Source of the DNA: CALHRB01 sp964473465
GTDB taxonomy: Bacteria; Bacteroidota; Ignavibacteria; Kapaibacteriales; UBA2268
Reading direction: 5' to 3'
Assembly (NCBI GenBank): GCA_964473465.1
Contig: CAYYPE010000001.1
Coordinates: forward strand, 62,001 to 126,000
DNA length: 64,000 nucleotides
Position 1 is the first letter of the stretch; each line of letters begins with the position of its first letter. This document shows, piece by piece, positions 1-8,807 of this stretch. The notes under the pieces were generated by a model. The model was not told the DNA's origin. It made no database searches and was given only the letters and a program-made list of their open reading frames with translations. Position numbers and translations under genes: made by a program.

Positions 1-209
1 GGGAACTTAATCACAATGAAATAGGGAGGCAGTACGAAATTCTGGTGGAAGGTCCCAGCAAGAAGAATTCTGAAAAATGGCAGGGTAGAACAGATACAAA
101 CAAAGTGCTTATTTTCGAAAAGAACGGACATAGCATAAAAACGGGCGATTTGATAAATGTAATAGTTAAGAATTCAACATCTGCAACACTTTTTGGAGAA
201 ACACTATAA
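1..209 (+). CDS. miaB: tRNA-2-methylthio-N6-dimethylallyladenosine synthase, C-terminal end (partial)
   Basis: Only the last 68 codons lie in the window, read in the frame starting at base 3 and ending at the TAA at 207-209. They encode a TRAM-type RNA-binding domain. The residues VEGPSKK followed by QGRTDTNKV and IKTGDLINVIV are the usual end of MiaB/RimO-type radical-SAM methylthiotransferases, and the GRTDTNK block resembles MiaB. The family adds a methylthio group to isopentenyl-A37 of tRNAs. The radical-SAM core lies outside the window, so the choice of MiaB over a paralogue is inference from the tail alone. Confidence 0.75.
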   Translation, partial: ELNHNEIGRQYEILVEGPSKKNSEKWQGRTDTNKVLIFEKNGHSIKTGDLINVIVKNSTSATLFGETL

Positions 210-237
210 CAAAAGAAATACAAATTAATAATTTCAG

Positions 238-268
238 TTTAGTAATTTAAAGATAATTAATAATTTTG
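238..268 (+). promoter_or_regulatory. Bacteroidota-type promoter for the fluoride riboswitch transcript
   Basis: TAATTTTG at 261-268 fits the Bacteroidota -7 consensus TAnnTTTG. TTTA at 238-241, 19 nt upstream, is a near match to the -33 TTTG. The predicted start, a few bases downstream, falls at about 273-275, just before the first aptamer stem at 276. That placement supports the call. Confidence 0.55.
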
Positions 269-270
269 TT

Positions 271-351
271 GTGATGGGAATGGTGTCTCCCGAGAACCGC
301 CATAATGGCTGATGACTCCTGTAAAAATTTTATATAATTACAGGAGTTTTT
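271..351 (+). promoter_or_regulatory. Fluoride riboswitch (crcB motif) with SD-sequestering/terminator hairpin
   Basis: The aptamer has the crcB hallmarks in order: a first stem (GGGA 276-279 with TCCC 288-291), the conserved AACCGCC, a small hairpin GCCA-TAA-TGGC, and GGCTGATGACTCCTG. The 3' end of the aptamer, ACTCCTGTAA (315-324), is also the left arm of a perfect 10-bp hairpin with TTACAGGAGT (338-347), followed by a T run to 351. The right arm holds GGAG (343-346), the only Shine-Dalgarno ahead of the ATG at 352. Without fluoride the hairpin would stop transcription and/or hide the ribosome site; aptamer folding claims ACTCC and frees it. Known fluoride riboswitches do control cation/proton antiporters. 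Confidence 0.87.
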
Positions 352-1539
352 ATGGGTGAAATATTTTTAATTTCTTCAATCTGGCTTTTCCTTGCTATAA
401 TATCTACGATAGTTGCAAATAAATTAAAAATCTCAATAGCTCTGATAGAGATAATAATAGGCTCTATTTTTGGTTTTATTGCGATTAAGTTCAATTTTGC
501 TGAAAGTATGTATGCTAATTCAGATTGGTTGAAATATGTTGCTTCATCCGGGGCAATACTACTCACCTTTCTGGCAGGAGCAGAACTGGAGCCGGAAGCT
601 CTCAAGAAGAGATTTAATGAGGTTTCAATTGTAGGCATTATTGGATTTCTTGCTCCATTTATTGGTGCAGCAGTAATCTCGTATTATTTCCTTAACTGGG
701 ATTTGAGAGCAAGTCTTTTAGTAGGTGTTGCTTTATCAACGACATCAATGGCAGTTGTATATTCTGTGATGCTTGAATATGGCTTTAACAAGACTCTTTT
801 TGGCAAAGGGGTTCTTGGGGCATGCTTCATTAATGACCTTGGAACAGTGATAGCCTTAGGTTTGATTTTCTCGCCATTCACATACAAATATGTGATATTT
901 GTTGCAGTTATAATATTGCTTATATTTATATTGAATCCGATAACAGAATTTTTAACAAAGCATTTTGCTTATAAGACAGCCGCTATCAGGACAAAATGGA
1001 TTTTGTTTGTATTATTTTCGACGGGTGCTCTTGCAGTCTGGTCAGGAAGTGAAGCTGTTCTTCCTGCATATATTTTAGGGATGGTTTTAGCTGGCATAAT
1101 CAACAAGGATAATTTCTTCATAAGAAGACTCAGGACATTGACAATAGGATTTTTAACGCCATTTTATTTTCTCAGAGCAGGATTTTTAACGTCAATCCCG
1201 GCAATAATCTCTTACCCGATAATATTTGTAATTTTATTTTTTGCAAAAGTAATTTCAAAAATATTTGGGTTATACCCAGTCATAAGAAAGTTCAAAGAGG
1301 ACAAAAACGAGAAATGGTTCTACACATTATTAATGTCAACAGGTTTAACCTTTGGAACTATATCGGCTTTATATGGCTTGAGTAATGGAATAATTTCGAA
1401 AGACCAGTATTCAATAATTGTTGCAGTAGTAATAGCAAGTGCAGTAATACCAACATTGATAGCAAATAAGTTTTTCCTACCCTCACACTTGTTAGAGAAG
1501 CCATTGCTTGACGATGAACTTTCTCAGGAAGAAAATTGA
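352..1539 (+). CDS. CPA-family cation/proton antiporter under fluoride control
   Basis: An integral membrane protein of 395 residues made almost entirely of hydrophobic segments, with the Kef/NhaP-like pattern LLTFLAGAELEPEALKKRF (about 71-88) and an INDLG motif at 160-164. The adjacent N161-D162 pair is the ND signature of electroneutral CPA exchangers. There is no C-terminal TrkA-N domain, unlike KefB/C. The family exchanges Na+ or K+ for protons. The fluoride riboswitch directly upstream indicates a fluoride-stress role, either direct fluoride expulsion or ion/pH compensation. The ATG at 352 sits 5 nt after GGAG inside the riboswitch hairpin, which fixes the start. The gene appears monocistronic. 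Confidence 0.88.
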   Translation: MGEIFLISSIWLFLAIISTIVANKLKISIALIEIIIGSIFGFIAIKFNFAESMYANSDWLKYVASSGAILLTFLAGAELEPEALKKRFNEVSIVGIIGFLAPFIGAAVISYYFLNWDLRASLLVGVALSTTSMAVVYSVMLEYGFNKTLFGKGVLGACFINDLGTVIALGLIFSPFTYKYVIFVAVIILLIFILNPITEFLTKHFAYKTAAIRTKWILFVLFSTGALAVWSGSEAVLPAYILGMVLAGIINKDNFFIRRLRTLTIGFLTPFYFLRAGFLTSIPAIISYPIIFVILFFAKVISKIFGLYPVIRKFKEDKNEKWFYTLLMSTGLTFGTISALYGLSNGIISKDQYSIIVAVVIASAVIPTLIANKFFLPSHLLEKPLLDDELSQEEN

Positions 1540-1561
1540 TATATTTGCTAATTAATTAATA

Positions 1562-1593
1562 AATTGATAATTACGTCAATGAAATTATCAATT
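1562..1593. terminator. AT-rich 11-bp inverted repeat between antiporter and next gene
   Basis: AATTGATAATT (1562-1572) and AATTATCAATT (1583-1593) are perfect complements with a 10-nt loop. The stem is A/T-rich and only a short T run follows, so it may be a weak terminator after the antiporter gene or an operator ahead of the 1619 gene. Confidence 0.3.
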
Positions 1594-1618
1594 ATATAAT
1601 TTTTATGCTTAAAATTAC

Positions 1619-4600
1619 ATGGAAAGCAGTGCTAAATATACTATATTGGAAAAAAGAGCAAAAGAGCTTGAATGCCTATATAAATGCAGGGAAATAGTCA
1701 GCAGTGATATAGGTTTCGAGAAAAAAATTGCAATGATATTACAAACCCTACCAAAGGCAATGAAATATCCAGAGCATTGCTTTGTTAAGATTAAAATAAA
1801 TGAAAAATCTTTTCCGGATGTCAATCTTGAGAGTGCAGGATTATCGTATAAGTCAGAGATACAGTTTGATAGTCAGTCATTAGGCGAAATCGAAGTATTT
1901 TACAATTCAAAGGTTATAAAAGATGAAGATAACTTTTTTCTGGAGGAAGAAAAGAATTTAATTGAAACAGTTTCAGCACTGCTCGGGAATATGATTATAT
2001 CAAACAAGATAAGCAGTCATTCGATTTCGATTCTCGATTTAAAAACAAAGAAAGTAAGTTCATCAAAACCTGAGTGGAGTAGCATACTTGAACTTTTGCG
2101 AAAAATTGACAAACATCTGTATTCAATCATTTCGCATAAAATGCTTAACCATTTGTTTTGCAAGGGAGTAAAAGAAACAAAAGTAATATATGCAAAACTT
2201 GGAAAAATTGATGATAGCGAATCAACTCTGACAGAGATTAACCGCCCTTCCAAAAAGCAGGTTATGCAAAATACTTATAACCTTAGCAAAGAAATATTTG
2301 ATATAGCTCTAAATTATCTTAATGAAAATGAAATATTGAATTTGATCCAGAAGTGGATTAACGAGGACAAACTTAATTACCTCTTTAAGATAGTATCCTC
2401 CCCAAACAGCACATTACCTGATATATCGGAAGCAATCAGAAGATATTATCACCTTACACCATTTAATTTCAATATTGATGCACCTGTCCAGAGAGGAATA
2501 GAAGTTGCATTGATAAGACGTTTTCTGAACGATCAGCTTGAATATATTAATGTTGCTAAGGACTATTGCAGAATAGATGATTTTCATAGCTTACTTGACA
2601 ACCTGATTTATTCCTCAGATAGTCACGGCAAAATTGGAGGAAAGAGTGCCGGTATATATCTGGCAAAAAAAATAATTGAGGGCACAACGCAAACTCATCC
2701 AATTCTTGCGGGGATAAAAACACCTAAAACATGGTATATAACTTCAGATGGGTTGATGAGCTTTGTTTATTATAATAACCTTGAGGATGCCATAGAACAG
2801 AAATACAAGGATATGAATGATATACGACAGGAATATCAATATCTTATTCAGGCATTCAAGAATTCAAATTTCCCTCCCGAAGTTGTTAATGGATTAACAA
2901 GGGCTCTTGATGATTTCGGGAACAGTCCTATAATAGTTAGAAGCTCAAGTTTACTCGAAGACCGCCTTGGAACTGCCTTTGCGGGAAAATACAAGAGTTT
3001 GTTCCTTGCAAATCAGGGCTCACGCAAAAGCAGATTAATTGCTCTGATGGATGCAATTGCAGAGGTTTATGCATCAGTATTAGGACCAGACCCAATTGGA
3101 TACCGAATAGAACGGGGACTTCTGGATTTTAATGAAGAGATGGGTATAATGATTCAGGAAGTTGTTGGTAAAAAAGTTGGGAATTATTTTTTCCCTGCTT
3201 TTGCAGGAGTTTCTTTTACAAATAATGAATTTCGATGGTCTCCAAGAATCAAAAGAGAGGACGGGCTAATTAGATTAGTTGCTGGACTTGGAACCCGTGC
3301 AGTTGACAGGCTGGGAAACGACTATCCAATTCTCATAGCTCCTGGTCAGCCGTCTTTCAAACTGAATCAAACTTATGAAGATGCTATTACATATTCGCCA
3401 AAATATATTGATGTTATAAATCTTGAAACTAATTCATTCGAAACACTTTCAATTGATCATTTAATTTCTGAAGTTGGAAACAAATTTCCAATGCTTAATG
3501 AAATTTTTTCTATTGTTGAAGACAATCACATTAAAAAACCTGTTGGGCTTGGTATTGATACAAAAAAACATCAGGTGGTTGTTACTTTTGACAATTTGGT
3601 AGCAAATACCAAAATAATTGAGCAGATTTATACAATGACAAATGTTTTAAGTCAAAAATTAAAATCACCGGTGGACATAGAATTTGCATGCGACGGTAAA
3701 AATTTATATTTACTCCAGTGCAGACCCCAAAGCTCAACAAGTGATAGTGTTTCGGCAATAATACCGAGAGATATATCAAAAGACAGAATTATTTTCAATG
3801 CAAAAAAATATGTTTCAAATGGAAAAGTTCCGGATATTTCACATATAGTCTATGTTGTTCCGGAAAAATATGCTTCGATAAAAAATCTCGAAGATTTTAA
3901 AAATGTTGGTAAAGTAATCGGGAGGTTGAACCAAATTCTTCCACATAAACAATTCATATTGATAGGACCGGGAAGATGGGGCAGCAAGGGTGACATTACT
4001 CTTGGAGTTCGTGTTACTTATGCAGATATAAATAATACGGCTATGCTTGTTGAAGTAGCCAAACAAAAAGGTAATTACTTACCCGATTTGTCTTTCGGAA
4101 CTCATTTCTTTCAGGATCTTGTCGAATCAAATATACGATATTTGCCAATATATCCTGATGATGAAGGAATAATATTCAGGGAATCCTTCTTCCTTGAAAA
4201 TCAGAATCTTCTTCCTGAATTATTACCTGAATATGAGTATCTTCAAGAAGTTGTAAAAGTGATAAATATTCCAGCATCAACGAGAGGTTTGATTCTTAAA
4301 GTATTCATGAATGCAGACGCTGAGGAGGCAATGGCAATAATTGCAGAGCCGTCATTAAAAATATTTTACAACTCTTCGAGTATTGCTGAAATAAACGAAA
4401 ATTCCAGCGAGCATTGGCAAATAAGGACAAAAATGGCAGAGAAACTTGCTTCGGAACTTGATCCTGATTATTTTGGGGTTAGAGGCGTATATCTTTTTGG
4501 AACAACGTATAATAAGACAGCAACATTCAATTCTGATATTGATTTACTTATAGATTTTGCCGGGACTGAGGAGCAAAAAAAATTACTGGGGGTCTGGTTT

Positions 4601-4789
4601 GATGCTTGGGATAGTGCCTTGAAGGATATTATTTATGAGCTATCGGGAATTAAGATTCAAAAGCTACTTGATATTTACTACTTTTCCTCCGAACTCGAAG
4701 AAAAGGATAATTATTTCGCTCAAATCATTAATCCTGAAAAAAAGCTATCGAAGAAATTAAAATTAGCAGAGCCAAATTTAACTATATAA
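1619..4789 (+). CDS. GAF - PEP-synthase-like ATP-grasp - nucleotidyltransferase fusion protein
   Basis: A 1056-residue multidomain protein. The first 130 residues look like a GAF sensor. The middle carries the pyruvate/phosphate-dikinase-type nucleotide-binding domain, with GGKSAGIYLAKKI, the P-loop-like SPIIVRSSSLLED, and ending at VDIEFACDGKNLYLLQCRPQ. A conserved block FILIGPGRWGSKGD follows. The last 100 residues form a minimal nucleotidyltransferase domain, FGTT at 960-963 and SDID at 972-975. The phosphohistidine swivelling domain and the PEP/pyruvate TIM barrel of true PpsA are absent, so PEP synthesis is unlikely. A phosphotransfer or nucleotidylation role is inference. No clear Shine-Dalgarno precedes the ATG at 1619. 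Confidence 0.7.
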   Translation: MESSAKYTILEKRAKELECLYKCREIVSSDIGFEKKIAMILQTLPKAMKYPEHCFVKIKINEKSFPDVNLESAGLSYKSEIQFDSQSLGEIEVFYNSKVIKDEDNFFLEEEKNLIETVSALLGNMIISNKISSHSISILDLKTKKVSSSKPEWSSILELLRKIDKHLYSIISHKMLNHLFCKGVKETKVIYAKLGKIDDSESTLTEINRPSKKQVMQNTYNLSKEIFDIALNYLNENEILNLIQKWINEDKLNYLFKIVSSPNSTLPDISEAIRRYYHLTPFNFNIDAPVQRGIEVALIRRFLNDQLEYINVAKDYCRIDDFHSLLDNLIYSSDSHGKIGGKSAGIYLAKKIIEGTTQTHPILAGIKTPKTWYITSDGLMSFVYYNNLEDAIEQKYKDMNDIRQEYQYLIQAFKNSNFPPEVVNGLTRALDDFGNSPIIVRSSSLLEDRLGTAFAGKYKSLFLANQGSRKSRLIALMDAIAEVYASVLGPDPIGYRIERGLLDFNEEMGIMIQEVVGKKVGNYFFPAFAGVSFTNNEFRWSPRIKREDGLIRLVAGLGTRAVDRLGNDYPILIAPGQPSFKLNQTYEDAITYSPKYIDVINLETNSFETLSIDHLISEVGNKFPMLNEIFSIVEDNHIKKPVGLGIDTKKHQVVVTFDNLVANTKIIEQIYTMTNVLSQKLKSPVDIEFACDGKNLYLLQCRPQSSTSDSVSAIIPRDISKDRIIFNAKKYVSNGKVPDISHIVYVVPEKYASIKNLEDFKNVGKVIGRLNQILPHKQFILIGPGRWGSKGDITLGVRVTYADINNTAMLVEVAKQKGNYLPDLSFGTHFFQDLVESNIRYLPIYPDDEGIIFRESFFLENQNLLPELLPEYEYLQEVVKVINIPASTRGLILKVFMNADAEEAMAIIAEPSLKIFYNSSSIAEINENSSEHWQIRTKMAEKLASELDPDYFGVRGVYLFGTTYNKTATFNSDIDLLIDFAGTEEQKKLLGVWFDAWDSALKDIIYELSGIKIQKLLDIYYFSSELEEKDNYFAQIINPEKKLSKKLKLAEPNLTI

Positions 4790-4828
4790 TCAGCTGTTTA
4801 TCTTATTGAAATTACTTTAGAAATTAGA

Positions 4829-5617
4829 TTGAAATCATCTTTATTAGCCCTGTTTTTTTTATTGGTTAGCATCTCATACGGAAAAGATTCATTAAGAGAT
4901 GACAGATACCGTCTTAATTCTTTCGGTGTTACAATAAATTATCTTGCTACAAAACATTTTACTGATTTTTCTCAATTGCCGGGAATTCTATCTTGCTGTC
5001 CAAAGTATTATGATGGCAGAGGAAACGGATTGGAGTTAGGTCTGCTATACAGGGAATATCTTTCGAGAAACATTTCTTTTTCGCCATCAATTGGTATGGT
5101 TTTCAGCAATGGTTTGTTTAAATCTAATGAAGAAAAGTCCATTATTATCGGTAATACCCCTGAAAAAGCGATAATCGAGCATAGTCTAGTGACAGAGTTT
5201 ATGATTTTATACGTAGATGTAAGTTTTAATTACAATTTATTTAATGACTTTGAATTTTTTACTTCAGTTTCCTTAGATTACATAACAGAAGCAAAATTTG
5301 AACAAAAAGAAACATTAATAAAGCCTGAAAACAGAGGAACGTTTGAGAACGGAAAAAGAACCAGAAACGAAATCAGTGGTAAAATAAATGATATCAATAA
5401 GTTGAATTATTTCCTACGGGTAGGGATTACTTATGAGTTACCACTTAATAAGAGAAAAAGTATTTCAATACTGCCGGGAGCAGCAATATCAGCTGGTTTA
5501 AAAAATTTATTAAATGATGAAAGCTGGACTTTAATTCATTTTTCTTTTGGCATAACAATATTATTTAATAATTACATAGATTATTCAACTCCAATTGATC
5601 CGAAGCACAGGAACTAA
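4829..5617 (+). CDS. Predicted outer-membrane beta-barrel protein of unknown function
   Basis: 262 residues beginning with a TTG codon and a clear export signal (KSSLLALFFLLVSISYG, roughly residues 2-18). The rest alternates hydrophobic and polar residues in amphipathic strands, with a barrel-like ending (HFSFGITILFNNY). A conspicuous SCCPKYYDGRGNG motif lies near residue 56. No catalytic motif is visible. The gene lies 39 nt after the PEP-synthase-like gene and may be cotranscribed with it. Its stop overlaps the stop of the opposing VWA gene by a few bases. It could be a small porin or an assembly or structural protein; no function is claimed. Confidence 0.6.
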   Translation: MKSSLLALFFLLVSISYGKDSLRDDRYRLNSFGVTINYLATKHFTDFSQLPGILSCCPKYYDGRGNGLELGLLYREYLSRNISFSPSIGMVFSNGLFKSNEEKSIIIGNTPEKAIIEHSLVTEFMILYVDVSFNYNLFNDFEFFTSVSLDYITEAKFEQKETLIKPENRGTFENGKRTRNEISGKINDINKLNYFLRVGITYELPLNKRKSISILPGAAISAGLKNLLNDESWTLIHFSFGITILFNNYIDYSTPIDPKHRN

Positions 5618-7794
5618 AGCATACCGAGTCTTTTTCTGATGAACCATTCGAGACTGAAAAGCAAGACAATTATAATCAATATCCAGAAGAGATTCCAAAG
5701 GGCTATTTCAGATTTATTAACAACAGATTTTTCTGTGAAATTTTTGACATTTTTCAAATCATCTTTGAAATTAGCAACATTTTCTGAAGTGTAGAATTTT
5801 CCGCCAGAACGATCTGATATTGTTCTGAGCAATTTGGCATTCATCGTAAAATTTTGATATTCAGGACTCAAGTCGCCAATTGAGAAACGACCATCATCTG
5901 TTCCTAAAAGCTTTCCATTCAAAGAAGCAGAGCCTTTAAATGAGTAATCTCCTTCTCTCAATCCTGAAACATCAGCAGTATATCTACCATTTCCCATTGA
6001 AACAAGGATTAAATCTCTTTGTTCATTGTTACCTTGAATTTTTACGCTTACAGTAGCATTGTCAACAAAGTTATAAGCTGCATCATAAACTTGAGCAATA
6101 AAGGTAATTTTCTCGCTGGAAACATAAAATTTTTTATTTGTTTTAATAACCACATTTTTTTTGTCCTGATTGACAGAGAGCCATTTTCTTGAATTCTGAA
6201 CAAAGATATTGAACAGATCAACGGCATCTTTTCGTCCCTTAGCAATTTCTGCGGCATAACCGAGCAATTTCCAACGATAAATTCCGTAGCCCAGAACAGC
6301 TATTGTTTTTTGACCCTGAAAGGAGCGGGAAACGATAAGTGGCTCTTTAAAGGGAACATTATTTACTTTAAATGAAGAGATTATTTCGGATTCAGGTTTC
6401 ACCCGAACAAAAGTCTCGGTTCTGAAGATTGGGGGGAGTTCGTTCCAAAGATTTTTATCCTGTTCGTTGCCATTTACCCTTATGATTGGATTTCCAGTAG
6501 CTTTTTCGCTTATGTCCGGAACAACCAGAAATTCATTAGCCCGGGTGCTTTGAACTGTAAAGGGTATAAAATCTTCCAGAACCTTAAGTTTGTAATAGTC
6601 AGTATTTTGAGAAGCTATGAAAAGCAATGGTTTTCCGTTAGCCAGTTCTTTTTTTATAAGATCTAAAGAACTGTTTGATGTTGAAACAATTGGAAAGCCA
6701 ACAAAGACAATCAACTCAGCATCTTTTATTTCTGATTGGGTAGGAGCAACATTATAATATTCACTGCCTTGCTTCTGGATGAAGGTTTTTATTTCGATGT
6801 CCTCTTCCTGAGAAAAGCTGTTGCGGAGAAAAGTTAAGTCAGGGCTTGGAGAACCTGCAAAAACAACGATTCTTCTTTTACCTTTTAAAACCCTTATAAA
6901 TTCAGATATTTGATTATTTTTAAGAGTGATTTCGCCTTGAAGTTGACTCGCTTTTGCTGTTAACTTGTGGACACCCTCAGTTTTTGGTATGTATTCAAAA
7001 ACAAGGGGGTAAGATCTGGTTTCTGGATTAATCAAAATATTCTGTTCGGCAATCTGGTTGTTATTATCAAATAACTGAACTTTGAGTTCACCTTGCTCGA
7101 ACCCATTGACAAGAAGATTAATATTAACAGGTACAGGAATGTCAACATAAGTTATGTCGTTAGTGATAATTGATTCGAGAGCGACATCCTTAGCTTGATT
7201 AGAATCACCAACCCCGACTATAAAGACAGGTTTTCCGAATTGTTCGGCAGAATAGATAGGATTGATCCCTGCATTGAAAGCACCATCAGTGAACATCAGG
7301 ATAGCCTGAATATTTTGAATCTCAATATTTTTGGAAGCCCAGTTAATGGCTTTTGAGATATCACTGGATTGTCCGTTTAGTTTTAAAGAATCAGTATTGA
7401 AAGAAAAAATTGGGCTAACGTCAGAATCAAAGTGTGCAAAGACTATTTCATCATCCTTGAAGTCTTTGATACCTGAATTTTTTAATGCACTTATCAATTC
7501 CTCTTTACGACTGCCACGGCTATCGTTCATAGCAACTGACAAGGAATTATCTATCAAGACTGCTACTTTTGGCTTAACTATATTAGCAGAAATTCTTGTA
7601 AGAATGGGTTCAAAAATTATAAAAAGCAATAATGAGATGGCAAGTGTTCTCAAAATAATAAGGATTGTCCTGAAAAAATTTGTTATAGGTGGAATTGTAA
7701 CTCTATATGTATAAAGAGTTAACCCAAATGCAATAAGGACTAATAAAAAATAAACCCATACCGAACCTGAAAAACCAATGCTAATACTATTCAT
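5614..7794 (-). CDS. VWA-domain membrane protein with GATase-like region
   Basis: 726 residues. Two N-terminal transmembrane helices (about 12-30 and 40-65) precede a von Willebrand A domain, seen as VAVLIDNSLSVAMND (a DxSxS MIDAS) and ILMFTDGAFNAG. An extracytoplasmic region then carries an amidotransferase-like fold segment (IVVFAGSPSPDL, LIVFVGFPI) and beta-sandwich repeats. A final membrane helix ends in a basic tail (FIRKRLGML). This architecture is common in Bacteroidota and Planctomycetes membrane proteins related to BatA/BatB; the role is unknown, probably envelope maintenance. It starts 13 nt after the pirin gene on the same strand and is likely cotranscribed with it. Confidence 0.75.
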   Translation of the reverse strand: MNSISIGFSGSVWVYFLLVLIAFGLTLYTYRVTIPPITNFFRTILIILRTLAISLLLFIIFEPILTRISANIVKPKVAVLIDNSLSVAMNDSRGSRKEELISALKNSGIKDFKDDEIVFAHFDSDVSPIFSFNTDSLKLNGQSSDISKAINWASKNIEIQNIQAILMFTDGAFNAGINPIYSAEQFGKPVFIVGVGDSNQAKDVALESIITNDITYVDIPVPVNINLLVNGFEQGELKVQLFDNNNQIAEQNILINPETRSYPLVFEYIPKTEGVHKLTAKASQLQGEITLKNNQISEFIRVLKGKRRIVVFAGSPSPDLTFLRNSFSQEEDIEIKTFIQKQGSEYYNVAPTQSEIKDAELIVFVGFPIVSTSNSSLDLIKKELANGKPLLFIASQNTDYYKLKVLEDFIPFTVQSTRANEFLVVPDISEKATGNPIIRVNGNEQDKNLWNELPPIFRTETFVRVKPESEIISSFKVNNVPFKEPLIVSRSFQGQKTIAVLGYGIYRWKLLGYAAEIAKGRKDAVDLFNIFVQNSRKWLSVNQDKKNVVIKTNKKFYVSSEKITFIAQVYDAAYNFVDNATVSVKIQGNNEQRDLILVSMGNGRYTADVSGLREGDYSFKGSASLNGKLLGTDDGRFSIGDLSPEYQNFTMNAKLLRTISDRSGGKFYTSENVANFKDDLKNVKNFTEKSVVNKSEIALWNLFWILIIIVLLFSLEWFIRKRLGML

Positions 7795-7807
7795 TTAGAT
7801 TATCTCG

Positions 7808-8515
7808 TTATGAAGGAACTTCAATGAACAATAATTCTGAATTTTTATTAGCTTTAACGCTAAGTTCCTGAAAGTCGGTAATGCCAATAGCATCTCTTTT
7901 CTTAAGAATTTCATTATCAACTTGAATTTCACCCTCGATAACCATAATATAAAGAAGATTATTGGAAATATTGAGTTTATAGTTGAGAGTGTTATTTTCA
8001 TTCAGATCAGAGAGATATAAAAAAGCATCCTGATTTATCCACAAGGTATTAGGATTTTTTTCAGGGCTGACGATTAATTGAAGTTTATTTATTCTATCTT
8101 CATGACTGAATTTCTTTTGATCGTATCGTGGTTGAATATTCATTTCATTGGGCAAAATCCAAATCTGGAATAACTGAAGTATTTCATCTTTCGAGGGATT
8201 TCTTTCTGAATGGTAAATCCCGCTGCCGGCAGACATAATCTGAACTTCACCTTTAGAAATCAGTCCCTTTGTTCCAGTGCTATCAGTATGTTCGAGATAG
8301 CCCTGCAAAGGAATAGTAATGATTTCCATATTGTCGTGTGGATGAGTATCGAAACCTTTATTTGGAAGAATTATGTCATCGTTTAGAACTCTTAACTTTC
8401 CAAAATTCATTCTTTCAGGATTAAAATATCTATTGAAACTAAAGGAATAATTGGTTTTTAGCCAACCATAGTCGAAACTGCCTCTTGATTCAGCTTTATA
8501 TATAATTTTGTTCAT
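7808..8515 (-). CDS. Pirin family protein (bicupin)
   Basis: 235 residues with the pirin N-terminal cupin. THPHDNMEII gives H58 and H60, and GIYHSE gives H102 and E104, the four metal ligands of pirins and YhhW-type quercetin dioxygenases. SAGSGIYHSE is the most conserved family block. The C-terminal half is a second, degenerate cupin of about the usual length. YhhW-like members oxidise quercetin in vitro; the physiological substrate is generally unknown, so only metal-binding pirin is claimed. The gene is transcribed away from the tRNA-Pro and leads into the VWA gene. Confidence 0.9.
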   Translation of the reverse strand: MNKIIYKAESRGSFDYGWLKTNYSFSFNRYFNPERMNFGKLRVLNDDIILPNKGFDTHPHDNMEIITIPLQGYLEHTDSTGTKGLISKGEVQIMSAGSGIYHSERNPSKDEILQLFQIWILPNEMNIQPRYDQKKFSHEDRINKLQLIVSPEKNPNTLWINQDAFLYLSDLNENNTLNYKLNISNNLLYIMVIEGEIQVDNEILKKRDAIGITDFQELSVKANKNSELLFIEVPS

Positions 8516-8582
8516 ATCTCTCGAAAAATAAGAATAAACGGATAAATACTACAAGCATTTTTATTTGAAGAAAAGTAAAATC

Positions 8583-8613
8583 TTGTAATTCATCAAAAAA
8601 AGTGGTATTTTTG
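8583..8613 (+). promoter_or_regulatory. Bacteroidota-type promoter of tRNA-Pro
   Basis: TATTTTTG (8606-8613) fits the -7 consensus TAnnTTTG exactly and ends 6 nt before the mature tRNA. TTG at 8583-8585 lies 20 nt upstream as the -33 element. Both spacing and position fit a tRNA promoter, making this one of the best promoter calls in the window. Confidence 0.75.
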
Positions 8614-8619
8614 AACTTT

Positions 8620-8694
8620 CGGGGTGTAGCTCAGCCCGGCTAGAGCACTACGTTCGGGACGTAGGGGCCGGAGGTTCAAATCCTCTCACCCCGA
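8620..8694 (+). tRNA. tRNA-Pro (anticodon CGG)
   Basis: A full cloverleaf can be drawn. The acceptor stem pairs CGGGGTG (8620-8626) with CACCCCG (8687-8693), the D stem is GCTC/GAGC, and the anticodon stem CTACG/CGTAG carries loop TTCGGGA, giving anticodon CGG for codon CCG. The T arm is GGAGG/CCTCT-like with TTCAAAT. The discriminator is A at 8694. The 3' CCA is not encoded and must be added after transcription. Confidence 0.96.
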
Positions 8695-8715
8695 CACATT
8701 TCAATTTATCGATGA

Positions 8716-8723
8716 TACTTTTG
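8716..8723 (+). promoter_or_regulatory. Candidate -7 element for the phosphonate (phnW) operon
   Basis: TACTTTTG matches TAnnTTTG and lies about 85 nt before phnW and 22 nt after tRNA-Pro. No good -33 TTTG is visible at the right distance, so this may be a chance match; read-through from the tRNA promoter is the alternative. Confidence 0.35.
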
Positions 8724-8807
8724 TTATTCACATCTAATTCATAATTCGTTCATTTACAGTTAATTAATTAATCAGATTTTTGGATTTTTTATTATTCAAA
8801 AAGCTGA

